A DNA stretch of 64,000 nt from Nitrobacteraceae bacterium AZCC 1564 (GCA_036924835.1 JBAGRR010000001.1:806001-870000), one strand, 5' to 3'; positions 47,118 to 56,071 are shown, counted from the first letter of the stretch. Notes: generated by a model from the sequence alone, not told the origin. Numbers and translations: made by a program.

Positions 47118-49345
47118 CCACAGCCAAACCGCCCACAATGCAGCGCTCTCGCGGGCAACTCGCGACGGCCTACGCGCCACACAGCCTCTTCACGTTCGAA
47201 GGTGGCTCCGGAGCATGCCTAGCACTCCCAAGTTCGGGAAACCGGGTCGCCGGCGACGAGCTGCGCCCGAACACGCAGAGGATGATCGCTGAACAGATAC
47301 AGGAATACTTTGATGCTTGGGCACTGCGGGCGACCCGCGGCACCAACCTCAGGCATCCCGTTCCATTGAACCTTGCAGTGGACGGACAGGCGATCAGCGA
47401 CGACCGCGTGCGCGTGCGTCTCGGCGAGCTCGCGTTCCAAGTGCCGGATCACGTTGGCTACGTTCCCTTCCCTCTCGCCTTTGTCTGCACTCGCTGCAAA
47501 CTGCACAGGCATACAGAGCGTGTCGAGCGCCTGGCCGACGAGGCTTCTCGGTTCAGAGCCGCGTGTCCATCGGGCGCGGATAATTGCCTCAACGATTGGC
47601 AGCAACTCGACGTCGTGTACGCGCACTGGTCGGGCAACGTTGAGGCCATCACTCCCAATTATAGGTCGTGGCAGGATGGCGACGTGCGGGAATTGAACCG
47701 GTGCACGTCCTGCGGTTCTGATCGCTTCTTTCTGCACAGGCCGCCCGGCAGACTCGGTAATTGGGAATTTCAGTGCGTGAACTGCAAGCTACCCCGACAG
47801 ATGCAGCAAAGGGACCTTACAACTCTGGAAGAACTCGGTCCTCTGCTCGCTCAGAATCAGGCACTTCCCGCCGAGATCAACATGGAGCCCGTGTCCTACC
47901 GAGCATCGGCTGCATACTACGTACACGGCGACAGGCTGCTGGTGTTCGATCAGGAGCGCTACATCCAATTGCTGGGATCGTCACACATCGGTCCGCTGGC
48001 CGCGCTGCTATCGAACGAATACGGGTATCCGCCGACAGCAATGGACGACGCCGAAAAGGAGAGGCTTCTGCAGGCGGCCGGGCAAGCCGACCGGTGGACA
48101 CACTATCGTCAAATCCGCGACTTCATTCCGGTCCTTGAGGCCCTGCCAAATTCGTCCCCCCAACTCATCGCGGCTCAAAGGGCAGCCATCGCCGAGATGG
48201 AGAGCGACTGGAACGCCACCGTGTTCGCCGGACACCAGCGGGCCGCCGACGGCATCGAGCGAGCGTGCCGGGAGCGGACGGAGTATGTCCGCCGCTTCGA
48301 TCCGGTCCGCATGGCACTCGAACACAAGACGCTCACCGAAGAGCGTCTCCATGGAAGACAGATGCCGGACGGCAAAGATGTTTCTGTGGATTTAACTATC
48401 CTCGACGACTTTCTGTTTCCGGACGATCTTCAGCAAAGCGATCGAACAAGGCTGCTCGAGCAGGTGCGTTTACGGCGCGATCTGCTCGGCATCGCCGAGA
48501 TGCGTCTCGTCCGCGACGTGCGGGTTTGCGAGTACACGTTCGCCTACACCCGCACGAGCTCGCTCCCTACGGTAACGCGCGACAAGGCCGGTGCCGCCGA
48601 AATGCCGGTGCGACTGCGGCTGTTCGATAAGGTGCGCGTCGGTGACAGAGGCGTTCACCCCGTGCTCTGTCTCGTCCAATCCAATGAGGGCTTCTATGTG
48701 CGCCTCGACGAGGCGTGCGTTCTCGAATGGCTCGAAGCTAACGGCATTCATCTCACGCCCGCGGAGGCGGGCGTCCGCCTGGGAGGCCGCCTCATCGAGG
48801 AATTCGCCCACATCCAGAATAACGATGACGTCCGCTTCTCACGTTTTCTCGATGAATATCGCCGCGAGCGCCGCGTCCCGCGACTTGCCTACCCGTATGT
48901 CTACACTTTGCTCCACACAATGGCGCACCATCTCCTCGGGATTTCGGCATCAATGTCCGGCCTGGATCTCGGATCCTTTGGCGAACACATTTTCGTGCCC
49001 GACCTCGCCTTTTTGGTCTATCGCCGCGGCATGACGATGGACCTAGGTAATCTCTCTTCGATGTGGCGCGACCGCGGCGATCCCGCCTACGGCAACGAAG
49101 TGCTCGAACGCATGGTCGATCCCGCCAGTCTGCGATGCGGTTCCGAAAGTGTCTGCAATCATCGCGGAGGAGCTTGTCCGGACTGCCTCCTTATCCCCGA
49201 GACGGCTTGTCTTACCCGCAACGAGCTTCTGTCGCGCTCGGTTCTAATCGGTCGGGGCTTCCCGCGCTGGGATGCCGAAGGCCAGACGCTGGTCGGCTAT
49301 TACGACGTCGCGCGCCGACGAACGAGAGCGGCGGCAGCCGCATGA
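47114..49345 (+). CDS. drmB: DrmB (DUF1998-containing) DISARM core protein
   Basis: A 743-residue protein. The C-terminal DUF1998 domain is seen in YTLLHTMAHHLLGISASMSG and LASLRCGSESVCNHRGGACPDCLLIPETAC-like cysteine clusters (two CxxC-type knuckles around residues 675-700). Additional zinc-ribbon-like motifs lie at about residues 120-245 (CTRCKLHRH, CTSCGSD, CVNCKLP). The start at 47114 overlaps the drmA stop (ATGA); the frame also continues upstream inside drmA but those residues are antisense-like. DrmB partners with DrmA. Confidence 0.86.
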   Translation: MTTAKPPTMQRSRGQLATAYAPHSLFTFEGGSGACLALPSSGNRVAGDELRPNTQRMIAEQIQEYFDAWALRATRGTNLRHPVPLNLAVDGQAISDDRVRVRLGELAFQVPDHVGYVPFPLAFVCTRCKLHRHTERVERLADEASRFRAACPSGADNCLNDWQQLDVVYAHWSGNVEAITPNYRSWQDGDVRELNRCTSCGSDRFFLHRPPGRLGNWEFQCVNCKLPRQMQQRDLTTLEELGPLLAQNQALPAEINMEPVSYRASAAYYVHGDRLLVFDQERYIQLLGSSHIGPLAALLSNEYGYPPTAMDDAEKERLLQAAGQADRWTHYRQIRDFIPVLEALPNSSPQLIAAQRAAIAEMESDWNATVFAGHQRAADGIERACRERTEYVRRFDPVRMALEHKTLTEERLHGRQMPDGKDVSVDLTILDDFLFPDDLQQSDRTRLLEQVRLRRDLLGIAEMRLVRDVRVCEYTFAYTRTSSLPTVTRDKAGAAEMPVRLRLFDKVRVGDRGVHPVLCLVQSNEGFYVRLDEACVLEWLEANGIHLTPAEAGVRLGGRLIEEFAHIQNNDDVRFSRFLDEYRRERRVPRLAYPYVYTLLHTMAHHLLGISASMSGLDLGSFGEHIFVPDLAFLVYRRGMTMDLGNLSSMWRDRGDPAYGNEVLERMVDPASLRCGSESVCNHRGGACPDCLLIPETACLTRNELLSRSVLIGRGFPRWDAEGQTLVGYYDVARRRTRAAAAA

Positions 49346-50158
49346 ACCCTACGATCGGGAGCTCGCTGTCACGGTCCCTAGTCGTCGATCTCGGCGACGA
49401 CTGCGCGGCGGCCGCAAAACTCGCTGGCGCGATCGCTGATCGGCCGACCGGTACGATCGATGCCTCGATTGTTCCTTCTATTCCGCGATCAACACTGCTT
49501 CGCGTCGCCGACGATTTCGCTAGGCGCGGCTGGCTGACACCCATTCCATCGGGGTGGCGAATCGGTCCGAGTGCCTGTCCCCATGCTGTGGTGGCTTTCC
49601 TGGAAGGAGCGGCCGCGATGCGTACGCACGACGCCTCCAGAGAAACGGCGACGGCGATTGTCACTATGCCACCCCCTCCGAGTGCGATCGCAGTCGCGCT
49701 TTCGCAGACCGGCGTCGCGCATAATTCCCTCGTTTCCACGCCCGATGCACTGTCGAAGGTGGCAGAGATGGCCATCGACACCTTCACGATCATGACGCCC
49801 TTCCTGAATCCGGAAGGCCTTGAGTTCGCTATGACGCTCTTCGCGGCTACCCGTGCATCGAACAAGAAGCTGATTGTGCGTCGCGCCGGGGACGCCACCC
49901 GCGTTGTCCTAGACGGCGCTATCGGCGCTGGGTGTCCAGGCCTTCGACTACACAATCGAGGCGGGAAATGGGTTCGAAACGTTCCATGCTAAGGTCGCCC
50001 TAGCCGACAGCGAGTTGGCATACGTCGGCAGCGCGAACATGACAGTGTTCGCAAGGAACTCGATGGATCTCGGCATTCTCGTCGAAGGCAGATCCGCAAG
50101 GGTGATTGCGAACGTCGTGCGCGCCGTGTTCAAGATCGCCACGCCAATAAGGCTTTGA
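49342..50158 (+). pseudogene. drmC: DrmC, phospholipase D-like protein with a frameshift
   Basis: The first frame from ATG 49342 (overlapping the drmB stop, ATGA) encodes NPTIGSSLSRSLVVDLGDDC, then helical and winged-helix-like sequence, and stops at 49992. A second frame to a TGA at 50158 encodes the PLD signature FHAKVALADSELAYVGSANMT (HxK, D, GSANMT), followed by FARNSMDLGILVEG. The two join if one base is removed near 49914 (GACGGCGC), giving about 271 residues. A sequence error, true inactivation, or frameshifting could explain it. DrmC is a nonessential accessory in some DISARM systems. Confidence 0.78.
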
Positions 50159-50267
50159 ACTCCTGCTGTAACACCGCGAACCGCGCCTTCGATGCGCGAC
50201 AGCGTTCGGGTCAGGTCCGAACCCGTGAGCCGTTCAACCAGCCTGACGATCTCCGCCGTGCGCGCCG

Positions 50268-50781
50268 TCAATTTGCCCCCTCCAGCTCCAGCTGCATCCA
50301 TTCCGTCAATTCGCCATCCAGCTTGGCATCAACATAGACGTCGCACCGACATGCAACCGCTGCCTTCACATCGATCACCAGATGAAGCCCAACCAAATAA
50401 CCGTAGGCTCCTGCTTGCTCCCTCATACCTTTGAGCTTCCAGATATCGCCCTCAAAGTCCCTGTTCGTTGACTTTTTGACCTCGACGACTAGCAAATTCT
50501 CTCTTTTTCCAAACCGATGCACGATCAGATCTGGCACGATGGCATCCTTGCCAATCAGCTCTCATCTTCGCTGAAACCATATCGGAGCGTTTAACGACAT
50601 CCTCGCGGCGATTCTATTCGAGATTGATCGACCAACCCGCGTATTGACCGTGAAGCAGATCCCGAATCCGAGCGACAAGCGCGCGCTCGGCTGGATCGGC
50701 GTAAGCAAGATCGTTATTCTGCAACAACGCACGGACTGCAGCCGCGAATACCGAAAGTATTGCTTGCAAATCACCCCTCAT
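50268..50781 (-). pseudogene. PD-(D/E)XK-like nuclease gene, frameshifted
   Basis: A start at 50781 gives RGDLQAILSVFAAAVRALLQ and GQYAGWSINLE, stopping after about 50 residues. A different frame continues as EYNRREDVVKR, and a third, from 50537, encodes PDLIVHRFGKRENLLVVEVKK followed by NRDFEGDIWKLKGMREQAG. Together they match a small endonuclease-like family with the pattern EYNR, then PDxIVH, then EVKK. At least two frameshifts make it non-functional. It is convergent with drmC. Confidence 0.6.
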
Positions 50782-51294
50782 GACACTCATTTATCATGAA
50801 ATACCTCTGAGAAAATCGGGCGCTCCGATATGAATATCGACCTTGCGCCTCGGTCGGCATCTTCTGCGTGCGGCGGACTCCCCCAACTGTCGTGCGGTAG
50901 GACGCGCCACTCGTTGATCCGGATCTTTCCCATGGCTGAAGAGCATTCACCTTCATCTGATTGGATCACTTGGATGCGCGACTATGTCGACGCGGCGCGG
51001 GGGTCCCCTGTTCCGGACATTCCCGACCTTCTTATCGACCGGCGACGCCTGGATCCATTCGTCCGCACAGGGACGAAGCATTTCCAATAACTCTTGTTCG
51101 GTGGCTTCCTCTCCACCCAACCAAAGCGCCCATGACGGCGTTTAAAGCCGTCGTAGTCTGCGAGCATCCTTCGAGAGACCACAGCAAAGAAGTCGTGGGC
51201 TTTCACCCCTGATCCGATTTCCCAGAAGGCAACTCCCCGAGGGTATGCGCGCTCAAAGACCCGGAGGTTTGGATAGATCGGGCAAGGCACCCAG
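50782..51294. other. Decayed sequence between the nuclease relic and the peptidase gene
   Basis: A minus-strand frame at 50982-51290 reads VAFWEIGSGVKAHDFFAVV and ADYDGFKRRHGRFGWVERK, which looks coding in composition, but ends in a stretch of low-quality residues. I do not recognise it, and the downstream continuation is in another frame. Most likely a decayed gene. Confidence 0.35.
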
Positions 51295-51903
51295 TTATCG
51301 CGGAATAGCCGCCGAGCTGGTCAAAGTAGCGACGCTCGACGGCGCTGGGCTTGCCGCGCGTTCTGAACTTGCCTTGATTGTTCTAACCGATGGAAGATTG
51401 TCCACCTTATCTTTACTGAGTGTCATCCCTTCCGCGGAGATATTTTCGGCGAGATCGTTTGCTACTTCGTGAATAGTATCGGCGTATTTCTCAACCAACT
51501 CACCTGCTCGATTTGAATAATCGGCTACGTATTTGTCGAGCAAATCCTGTCTGTTATCATCATCGATCTCAATTCCGGCCAACAACAATAAGAGCTCTCG
51601 AATTTTCGCGAAATCATTTGTTGCGTGATCCGACTCAAGATCACTCAACACCTGTGGTTCATGTATTTTCTTTCCACGCAGCGCTTCCGCGCATGCACCG
51701 GCATAGAGAACAATCACACGCCGTTTGATGTAGTCCTTCGTTTGGTCTATGTCCGCAAGGTGAGGTGCGAGCGTTATTTCCGCGCCAGCATCTTTTGCGG
51801 TCAATCTAACCGAACCCGTTTCGAAGCCTAGAAGCTTTCCGACGACCAAATGGCCTGCCTCGTGCCGAAGAATATCAATCTTTTTTCTAATCCGAACAAA
51901 CAT
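51295..51903 (-). CDS. Stand-alone M41-like zinc metallopeptidase (HEXXH)
   Basis: A 202-residue protein with HEAGH at residues 14-18 near the N-terminus (ILRHEAGHLVVGKLLGF), the zinc motif of the FtsH peptidase family (HEAGHAL). Unlike FtsH it has no AAA domain or membrane segments. A second zinc ligand could be an acidic residue in LSDLESDHATNDFAKIR near residue 90. Such small HEXXH proteins occur on islands next to defence or toxin genes. Proteolytic activity is likely, target unknown. The start has no clear alternative. Confidence 0.65.
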   Translation of the reverse strand: MFVRIRKKIDILRHEAGHLVVGKLLGFETGSVRLTAKDAGAEITLAPHLADIDQTKDYIKRRVIVLYAGACAEALRGKKIHEPQVLSDLESDHATNDFAKIRELLLLLAGIEIDDDNRQDLLDKYVADYSNRAGELVEKYADTIHEVANDLAENISAEGMTLSKDKVDNLPSVRTIKASSERAASPAPSSVATLTSSAAIPR

Positions 51904-52580
51904 TGCCCCTCACTTTGCCCCGTTACTTGCCTTCAGTACGATATCCTATACTTCGTCATCCGACTTACAGCAGGTTTCATTTAACAGCTTCAGGCGAATG
52001 AACTCCATACGCTGTTTGGCCTGTAGCAATTCACTTGCATGGCGCTCCGGTGCCGTACGCGAATTTTGCCCTTCTGAAGTGCGGTCTGCAGTTAAAACGC
52101 AGGCGTGCGATGGCACCAGTAGCGCCAGGTGGCTTCCCGGCCGGGTTTGACGCCCTTCCCGCCTTGGCGAGGTTTATTTGTATCCATGGCTACCTTGGCC
52201 TGATCCCATTATTTCCTTTTTTATGACCTCCATCTGCCGTTCGCAATTCTCATACGCATAGAGCAGGTAAGATATTCCCCTGACCATCTTTCAACGCGTC
52301 ACACTTTTCCGTCGGCATGAAATCTCTAGACCACTGCTCTGTTACGGCGGACAGTCGGGTCGGCTTGCAAATATTGACTGTCCGACCAGCTTCTAAGTTC
52401 GCCTTAGAGCACAGGAAGCGAAGTCAGCTCAGATTGCGACCGCTGCCGACGCCTTCAACGGGCAGCTCGACAAGGCGCCGGCCTTTAAGGGGAGGCGGTC
52501 AAGGGTCAAGGAGCTCTCTCACTCCGAATACATGGCCATTGGAAGCGCTTTGACGTCCAGCGCATCAGGCCCATCCGTAC
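51904..52580. other. Gene-poor region
   Basis: About 680 bp. A 31-codon minus-strand frame starts at 52187 (MDTNKPRQGGKGVKPG) and a following frame ends at 51946 with EFIRLKLLNETCCKSDDEV; they are in different frames and may be one small decayed gene upstream of the peptidase. Nothing else is convincing. Confidence 0.3.
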
Positions 52581-53459
52581 CTAACGAACTGCTTCGAAAA
52601 GACGCTCTTCCAACGTAGCGATCTTCCGCTGTAGTGCGGAAATCTCCACTCGCAGCTGAGTGTTCTCACGCACTCGGGAGTCGAGTTGCTCCTGAAGACC
52701 TGCAAGCCGCATATCTGTTTCGTGTCGGCGGGCCGATTCAGCCTTGAGTTCGCGCTGGGCCGACAGGCGTTCGGTGCGCGCGGTTTCCAGCTCCAAGCGC
52801 ACGAATGCCTCAAGCCTCTCTTGGTTGGTCATACGGGTCTGCAAATACGTGAATTCTTGGTCGCACTCCTTCAACCGAGACTTCGTCCCTTCGAGCTTGG
52901 CGGCCAGGAGAGCGCGCTCATCGACCACGGTCTTGAGTTGCTCGTCCAGTTCTGCGGTACGGAGCTCCAGGGACTCGACCTCTTCCGCCATTACACTAGC
53001 GCCCTCCCTCGCCGAATCCGCTTCAGCTCTGGCCTCACGGAGGGCGGCCTCGGACGCTTGGATCTGCGCCTCCATCGCGGTTTGGGACCGGCGCTGCCCC
53101 TCCTCAACAGCGGACTTGATGGTCATCGCGAAGGCTTGCCCCAACCCGTCAATCTGTGCCTTGGCGTCGCTCGTCAGCTTCGCAATGGCGTTGGCAAAGG
53201 GCTCGGCGGCTGGCCCGGTGTTGTCCGGCGTCTCCTCGGACCGTGTGCCTTCGAGAGCGAGTATGACCTCTAAGTACTTGTGGACAGTGCCAGTGGAGGT
53301 AAGTCCGGCGCGTTCCTTGATCCGCTCCACAGTCGGGTCGACGGCTTCACCAATCAGCTCGCTGCGAGCTTTATGCACGCGATCGTAACGCTCTCGCATC
53401 GCCATCGTGTAGCGCCCGAATTCGGCGAGCGCCTGCTCGCGGTTGATCCGCACCTTCAT
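52581..53459 (-). CDS. KfrA-like DNA-binding coiled-coil protein
   Basis: A 292-residue protein with an N-terminal DNA-binding domain of the KfrA type (about residues 1-75: RARSELIGEAVDPTVERIKE-like, then GLTSTGTVHKYLEVIL) and a long coiled coil (about residues 115-290, with heptads such as LELRTAELDEQLKTVVDERA). KfrA of RP4/RK2 plasmids is an autorepressor that also aids partition. Three repeats with exact 18-bp spacing lie 18 bp upstream of its start and could be its operator. It shows that the island carries plasmid-derived modules. Confidence 0.75.
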   Translation of the reverse strand: MKVRINREQALAEFGRYTMAMRERYDRVHKARSELIGEAVDPTVERIKERAGLTSTGTVHKYLEVILALEGTRSEETPDNTGPAAEPFANAIAKLTSDAKAQIDGLGQAFAMTIKSAVEEGQRRSQTAMEAQIQASEAALREARAEADSAREGASVMAEEVESLELRTAELDEQLKTVVDERALLAAKLEGTKSRLKECDQEFTYLQTRMTNQERLEAFVRLELETARTERLSAQRELKAESARRHETDMRLAGLQEQLDSRVRENTQLRVEISALQRKIATLEERLFEAVR

Positions 53460-53476
53460 GTTGATTTGTCCTGATT

Positions 53477-53521
53477 TTCCGGAATTTGATCTCTTTCCGG
53501 AATTTCCGAGAATTCCGGAAT
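53477..53521. repeat. Three direct repeats TTCCGGAAT at exact 18-bp spacing
   Basis: TTCCGGAAT occurs at 53477, 53495 and 53513. The core TTCCGGAA is itself palindromic. The array lies between the KfrA-like start (53459) and the relaxase stop (53547), so it may be a KfrA operator, an iteron-like site, or part of oriT. Confidence 0.7.
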
Positions 53522-53546
53522 CTTCTCGTTGCCGTTTGATGCTCCG

Positions 53547-54824
53547 CTACGGCCGATACTTCGGTGGCTCGATCGGAATGCCCCAGATGTCCGTCAACCC
53601 CCACTGTCGTGGCATGCGCGGAGGCAACTCATATGGCAAGCTGTTCCGGTAGCCGCGTTGCAGGTTTCTTCCCACTGTGCGCAGTACCGCTAGAGCTCGC
53701 CAATACGCAGGGCCGCGAGAACCGCGTCCAGCTTCGCGCCGAAGGCCTGCATTTCCGCCGCCTGATGCTGGCCCTGAATTGTGAGGTTCTGCAGCAGCGC
53801 CGTGATCTCGGCGATCGGATCCCGGCCCGTCGGCAGGTCGGCGGGCTCCGTCAGCGCGCGCTTGAGCTCCTCGATCTGAGCGTTCATGTGCCTCGCCTGC
53901 TCGTAAAGCTGCTTTCCGTGACCGATGGTCATCGGCTGCCTCAATTGCGTCTTGGAATGCTCCATCCTTATTCTCCATCATTGCGCAGACAGCGTTTCGT
54001 TTGCATTTGAGCAGCCGGTCTAAGGCGCCGATCGTGTTGCCGGCCGAGTCGACAACCACCCACACACTCTTCTTCGCGCCTGGTTCGATGCGAAGTCCTT
54101 GCCCCGTGAGCGCCTCTTTGAATTCGGGCAAGGTGCGAGCGCGCGCGAAGGCGCGGCCGACAGCGGCTTTGGCTTTGGGAAGGCTGATTCCGGCGCGCTT
54201 CGCGGCCTGCCGCGATTTACTGCCGTACGATGACTGAGGCGGCTCCGACCGCGCGTCGTGGACGGACTTGATCCAGTCTGCGACATCATCTCGGCCGCGC
54301 TGGCGTAGAATTTTATCGACCTGCTTCGCGTGCCTCGATCGCACGGGCATCTCGCCCTCCGCGTGCTCTAGGCAACGCGCGACGACTTCCGTTCTGACCT
54401 TACACCTCCCATCTTTCAGCGCTCGGCGGCCATCTGAATGTCCAAGCAGGAGGTGCGCATGGAGGCTACCCTGCGCATCGACGCCACCCTCGGCCGAGTT
54501 CTCGCGCCGCTTTCGGTGAGCGACCACAATATAGGGCCGGGTACCTTCCGGATCGAGCTCGTCACGAAGGCCCTTCGCAGCGCGGAGGAGCTGCGCATCC
54601 GAATAGTCCATGGACGGGTTTATGCTGAGATGGTGAAATGCAGCCCGTGCCGATGATCCGTCGCGCAAAATCTCCATGTCGCGCACGACTCCGGCCAGAT
54701 CGCCCGCAACGGAATTGCCGATCTCCAAGATGGCAATCGCTTCGTTTTCGGGTTTCAGGAGGTGCGCGACCAGATTTTTGGACTCGTTGCGCGTTCGGCC
54801 GTGCTTGGAATAGGTGATGATCAT
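53547..54824 (-). CDS. MobA/relaxase-type mobilization nuclease
   Basis: A 425-residue relaxase that nicks DNA at oriT and stays bound to the strand during transfer. It starts IITYSKHGRTRNESKNLVAH, and the metal-binding histidine motif is SLHAHLLLGHSD (about residues 120-130), preceded by FHHLSINPSMDYSD. The C-terminal region is low-complexity Ala/Arg/Gly, but its last 50 residues (YWRALAVLRTVGRNLQRGY, then PPRMPRQWGLTDIWGIP) look coding. A second frame overlaps it at 53690-53965. Its start overlaps the MobC stop by 4 bp. Confidence 0.75.
   Translation of the reverse strand: MIITYSKHGRTRNESKNLVAHLLKPENEAIAILEIGNSVAGDLAGVVRDMEILRDGSSARAAFHHLSINPSMDYSDAQLLRAAKGLRDELDPEGTRPYIVVAHRKRRENSAEGGVDAQGSLHAHLLLGHSDGRRALKDGRCKVRTEVVARCLEHAEGEMPVRSRHAKQVDKILRQRGRDDVADWIKSVHDARSEPPQSSYGSKSRQAAKRAGISLPKAKAAVGRAFARARTLPEFKEALTGQGLRIEPGAKKSVWVVVDSAGNTIGALDRLLKCKRNAVCAMMENKDGAFQDAIEAADDHRSRKAALRAGEAHERSDRGAQARADGARRPADGPGSDRRDHGAAAEPHNSGPASGGGNAGLRREAGRGSRGPAYWRALAVLRTVGRNLQRGYRNSLPYELPPRMPRQWGLTDIWGIPIEPPKYRP
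53690..53965 (-). CDS. Small coiled-coil protein overlapping the relaxase gene
   Basis: A 91-residue frame fully inside the relaxase gene in another reading frame. It starts with ATG at 53965 preceded by GGAGAATAAGG and encodes a helical protein (KQLYEQARHMNAQIEELKRA, then AAEMQAFGAKLDAVLAALR). In RSF1010, mobB lies inside mobA in another frame, so an embedded mobilization gene is plausible. Alternatively the two frames mark a frameshift in the relaxase. The helical, regular composition favours real coding. Confidence 0.5.
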   Translation of the reverse strand: MEHSKTQLRQPMTIGHGKQLYEQARHMNAQIEELKRALTEPADLPTGRDPIAEITALLQNLTIQGQHQAAEMQAFGAKLDAVLAALRIGEL

Positions 54825-55171
54825 TCGGCCTCTCGATCAAAGGCCACGACGACTTCGCGCAGCTGCGCAAGCTCGGCGCGGATGCCGGCCAGCATTGCCC
54901 GCTCGACCGAGCCTCCGCTGTTCAGAACCCGGGCGCACTGATTGAGATTATTGCCGAGCCATCCAAGCTGTGCCGTCCATCCCGCGAGTGCCTGAGCATA
55001 GGCATCAGGCCTCCGACGCGGGGGCTTGGCCGGCTTCCGGCCAGCGGCCTTAACGGCGCTCATCCGCGCAAAGGAGCAAGGACCGAGGCCAATTGTCTCG
55101 GCGGCCGAGATGATCGCGGCGTGCTCCTCGGGCGTCACTCGGATCCTGATGACAGAGGTGCGTTTCGACAT
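54821..55171 (-). CDS. MobC-like relaxosome protein
   Basis: A 116-residue protein starting MSKRTSVIRIRVTPEEHAAI, a ribbon-helix-helix-like DNA-binding N-terminus, then a helical region with LGWLGNNLNQCARVLNSGG, the typical MobC motif (N-N-[LI]-N-Q). It helps the relaxase bind and open oriT. Its stop overlaps the relaxase start by 4 bp. A GTG 15 bp upstream is an alternative start. The gene confirms a mobilization module. Confidence 0.8.
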   Translation of the reverse strand: MSKRTSVIRIRVTPEEHAAIISAAETIGLGPCSFARMSAVKAAGRKPAKPPRRRPDAYAQALAGWTAQLGWLGNNLNQCARVLNSGGSVERAMLAGIRAELAQLREVVVAFDREAE

Positions 55172-55252
55172 TTCCAGGGGTTCCACAGGGGCCGGGTGCC
55201 CCCTTGGCCCGCGAAGGCGATGTGGTCCAAAAGGACCACTCGCCCCCGCTGG

Positions 55253-56071
55253 CTACTCTGTTGCTGTCCCTTCCAGTTCTTGCTGACTTACAGCCGCGGA
55301 GCGATCGGCGGCGTGTTCTCGTCGCGCGGGTTGTCGCCGTCGTCGGACGGGGGCTTCGGCCGGCCCGCTGATTGCGATCCAGCCCTCGTGGAGTGTCCAT
55401 CCGGAGCGAGTGAGTGTCTCGCGCGACAACTGCCCGCCACCGGGCTCGGCGATCTGCAGCCTGCCCCCGCGGCCGTGCTCGTACACGCGCGGCACGATCA
55501 CTCTTCCGTCCGGGTGCTCTGCCGACCGAATGCTATCGCGGACGTGGACTTCGCGGCGGGCTTCGGGGCCGCCGGGGTAAATCACCACAGGCTGGCAGCC
55601 CCGCAGTTGGTGCTCAACGTCGCGGGCCATCAGGTTCTCGACAGCACGCCAGGCGCGAAGCGACGCGCCCGTACGGACAGCCGTCACGACCGTTTCGATC
55701 TGCTCTGCTACCAGCTTCAGCGTGGTCGTCAGCCAGCTATCCGGATCGGCCCACCGCGGGCAAAGGGGCCAGCTCAATCCGAGGTGACTGCAGGCACGCA
55801 GGAAACCCGCGAGCGGCAGGAGGAGATTTTCGAGCAGCAGCCATGCCGCGGTTGCTTCATCGGCCGACGGCCGTGCAACGCCCAGAACGTGCGCGCGTTC
55901 GAACCTGTCCAGGGTCGTGACGGCGTCCCGCACCTGCTGGGCCTCGGTGCGGATGCGCGGGCGGACGGTGGGCGGCGAGCTGGTGGCCGCGACCATCTTG
56001 CCCGGCCCAGTGCCGAGCGGCTTGGGCCTCCAGCCGAAGAATGAGAGGAGCAGAAGGAAGAAATTAACCAT
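55253..56071 (-). CDS. Hypothetical membrane-anchored protein near the island right end
   Basis: A 272-residue protein starting MVNFFLLLLSFFGWRPKPL, a short hydrophobic N-terminus that may be a membrane anchor or signal. The rest is helical (DAVTTLDRFERAHVLG, then DEATAAWLLLENLLLPLAGF) and ends in a basic, low-complexity tail. I do not recognise it. A Shine-Dalgarno-like GGAGACCGTC precedes the ATG at 56071. It is the first gene after the tRNA and on the same strand as mobC and the relaxase, so it may belong to the mobilization unit. The oriT may lie in the gap at 55172-55252. Confidence 0.5.
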   Translation of the reverse strand: MVNFFLLLLSFFGWRPKPLGTGPGKMVAATSSPPTVRPRIRTEAQQVRDAVTTLDRFERAHVLGVARPSADEATAAWLLLENLLLPLAGFLRACSHLGLSWPLCPRWADPDSWLTTTLKLVAEQIETVVTAVRTGASLRAWRAVENLMARDVEHQLRGCQPVVIYPGGPEARREVHVRDSIRSAEHPDGRVIVPRVYEHGRGGRLQIAEPGGGQLSRETLTRSGWTLHEGWIAISGPAEAPVRRRRQPARREHAADRSAAVSQQELEGTATE

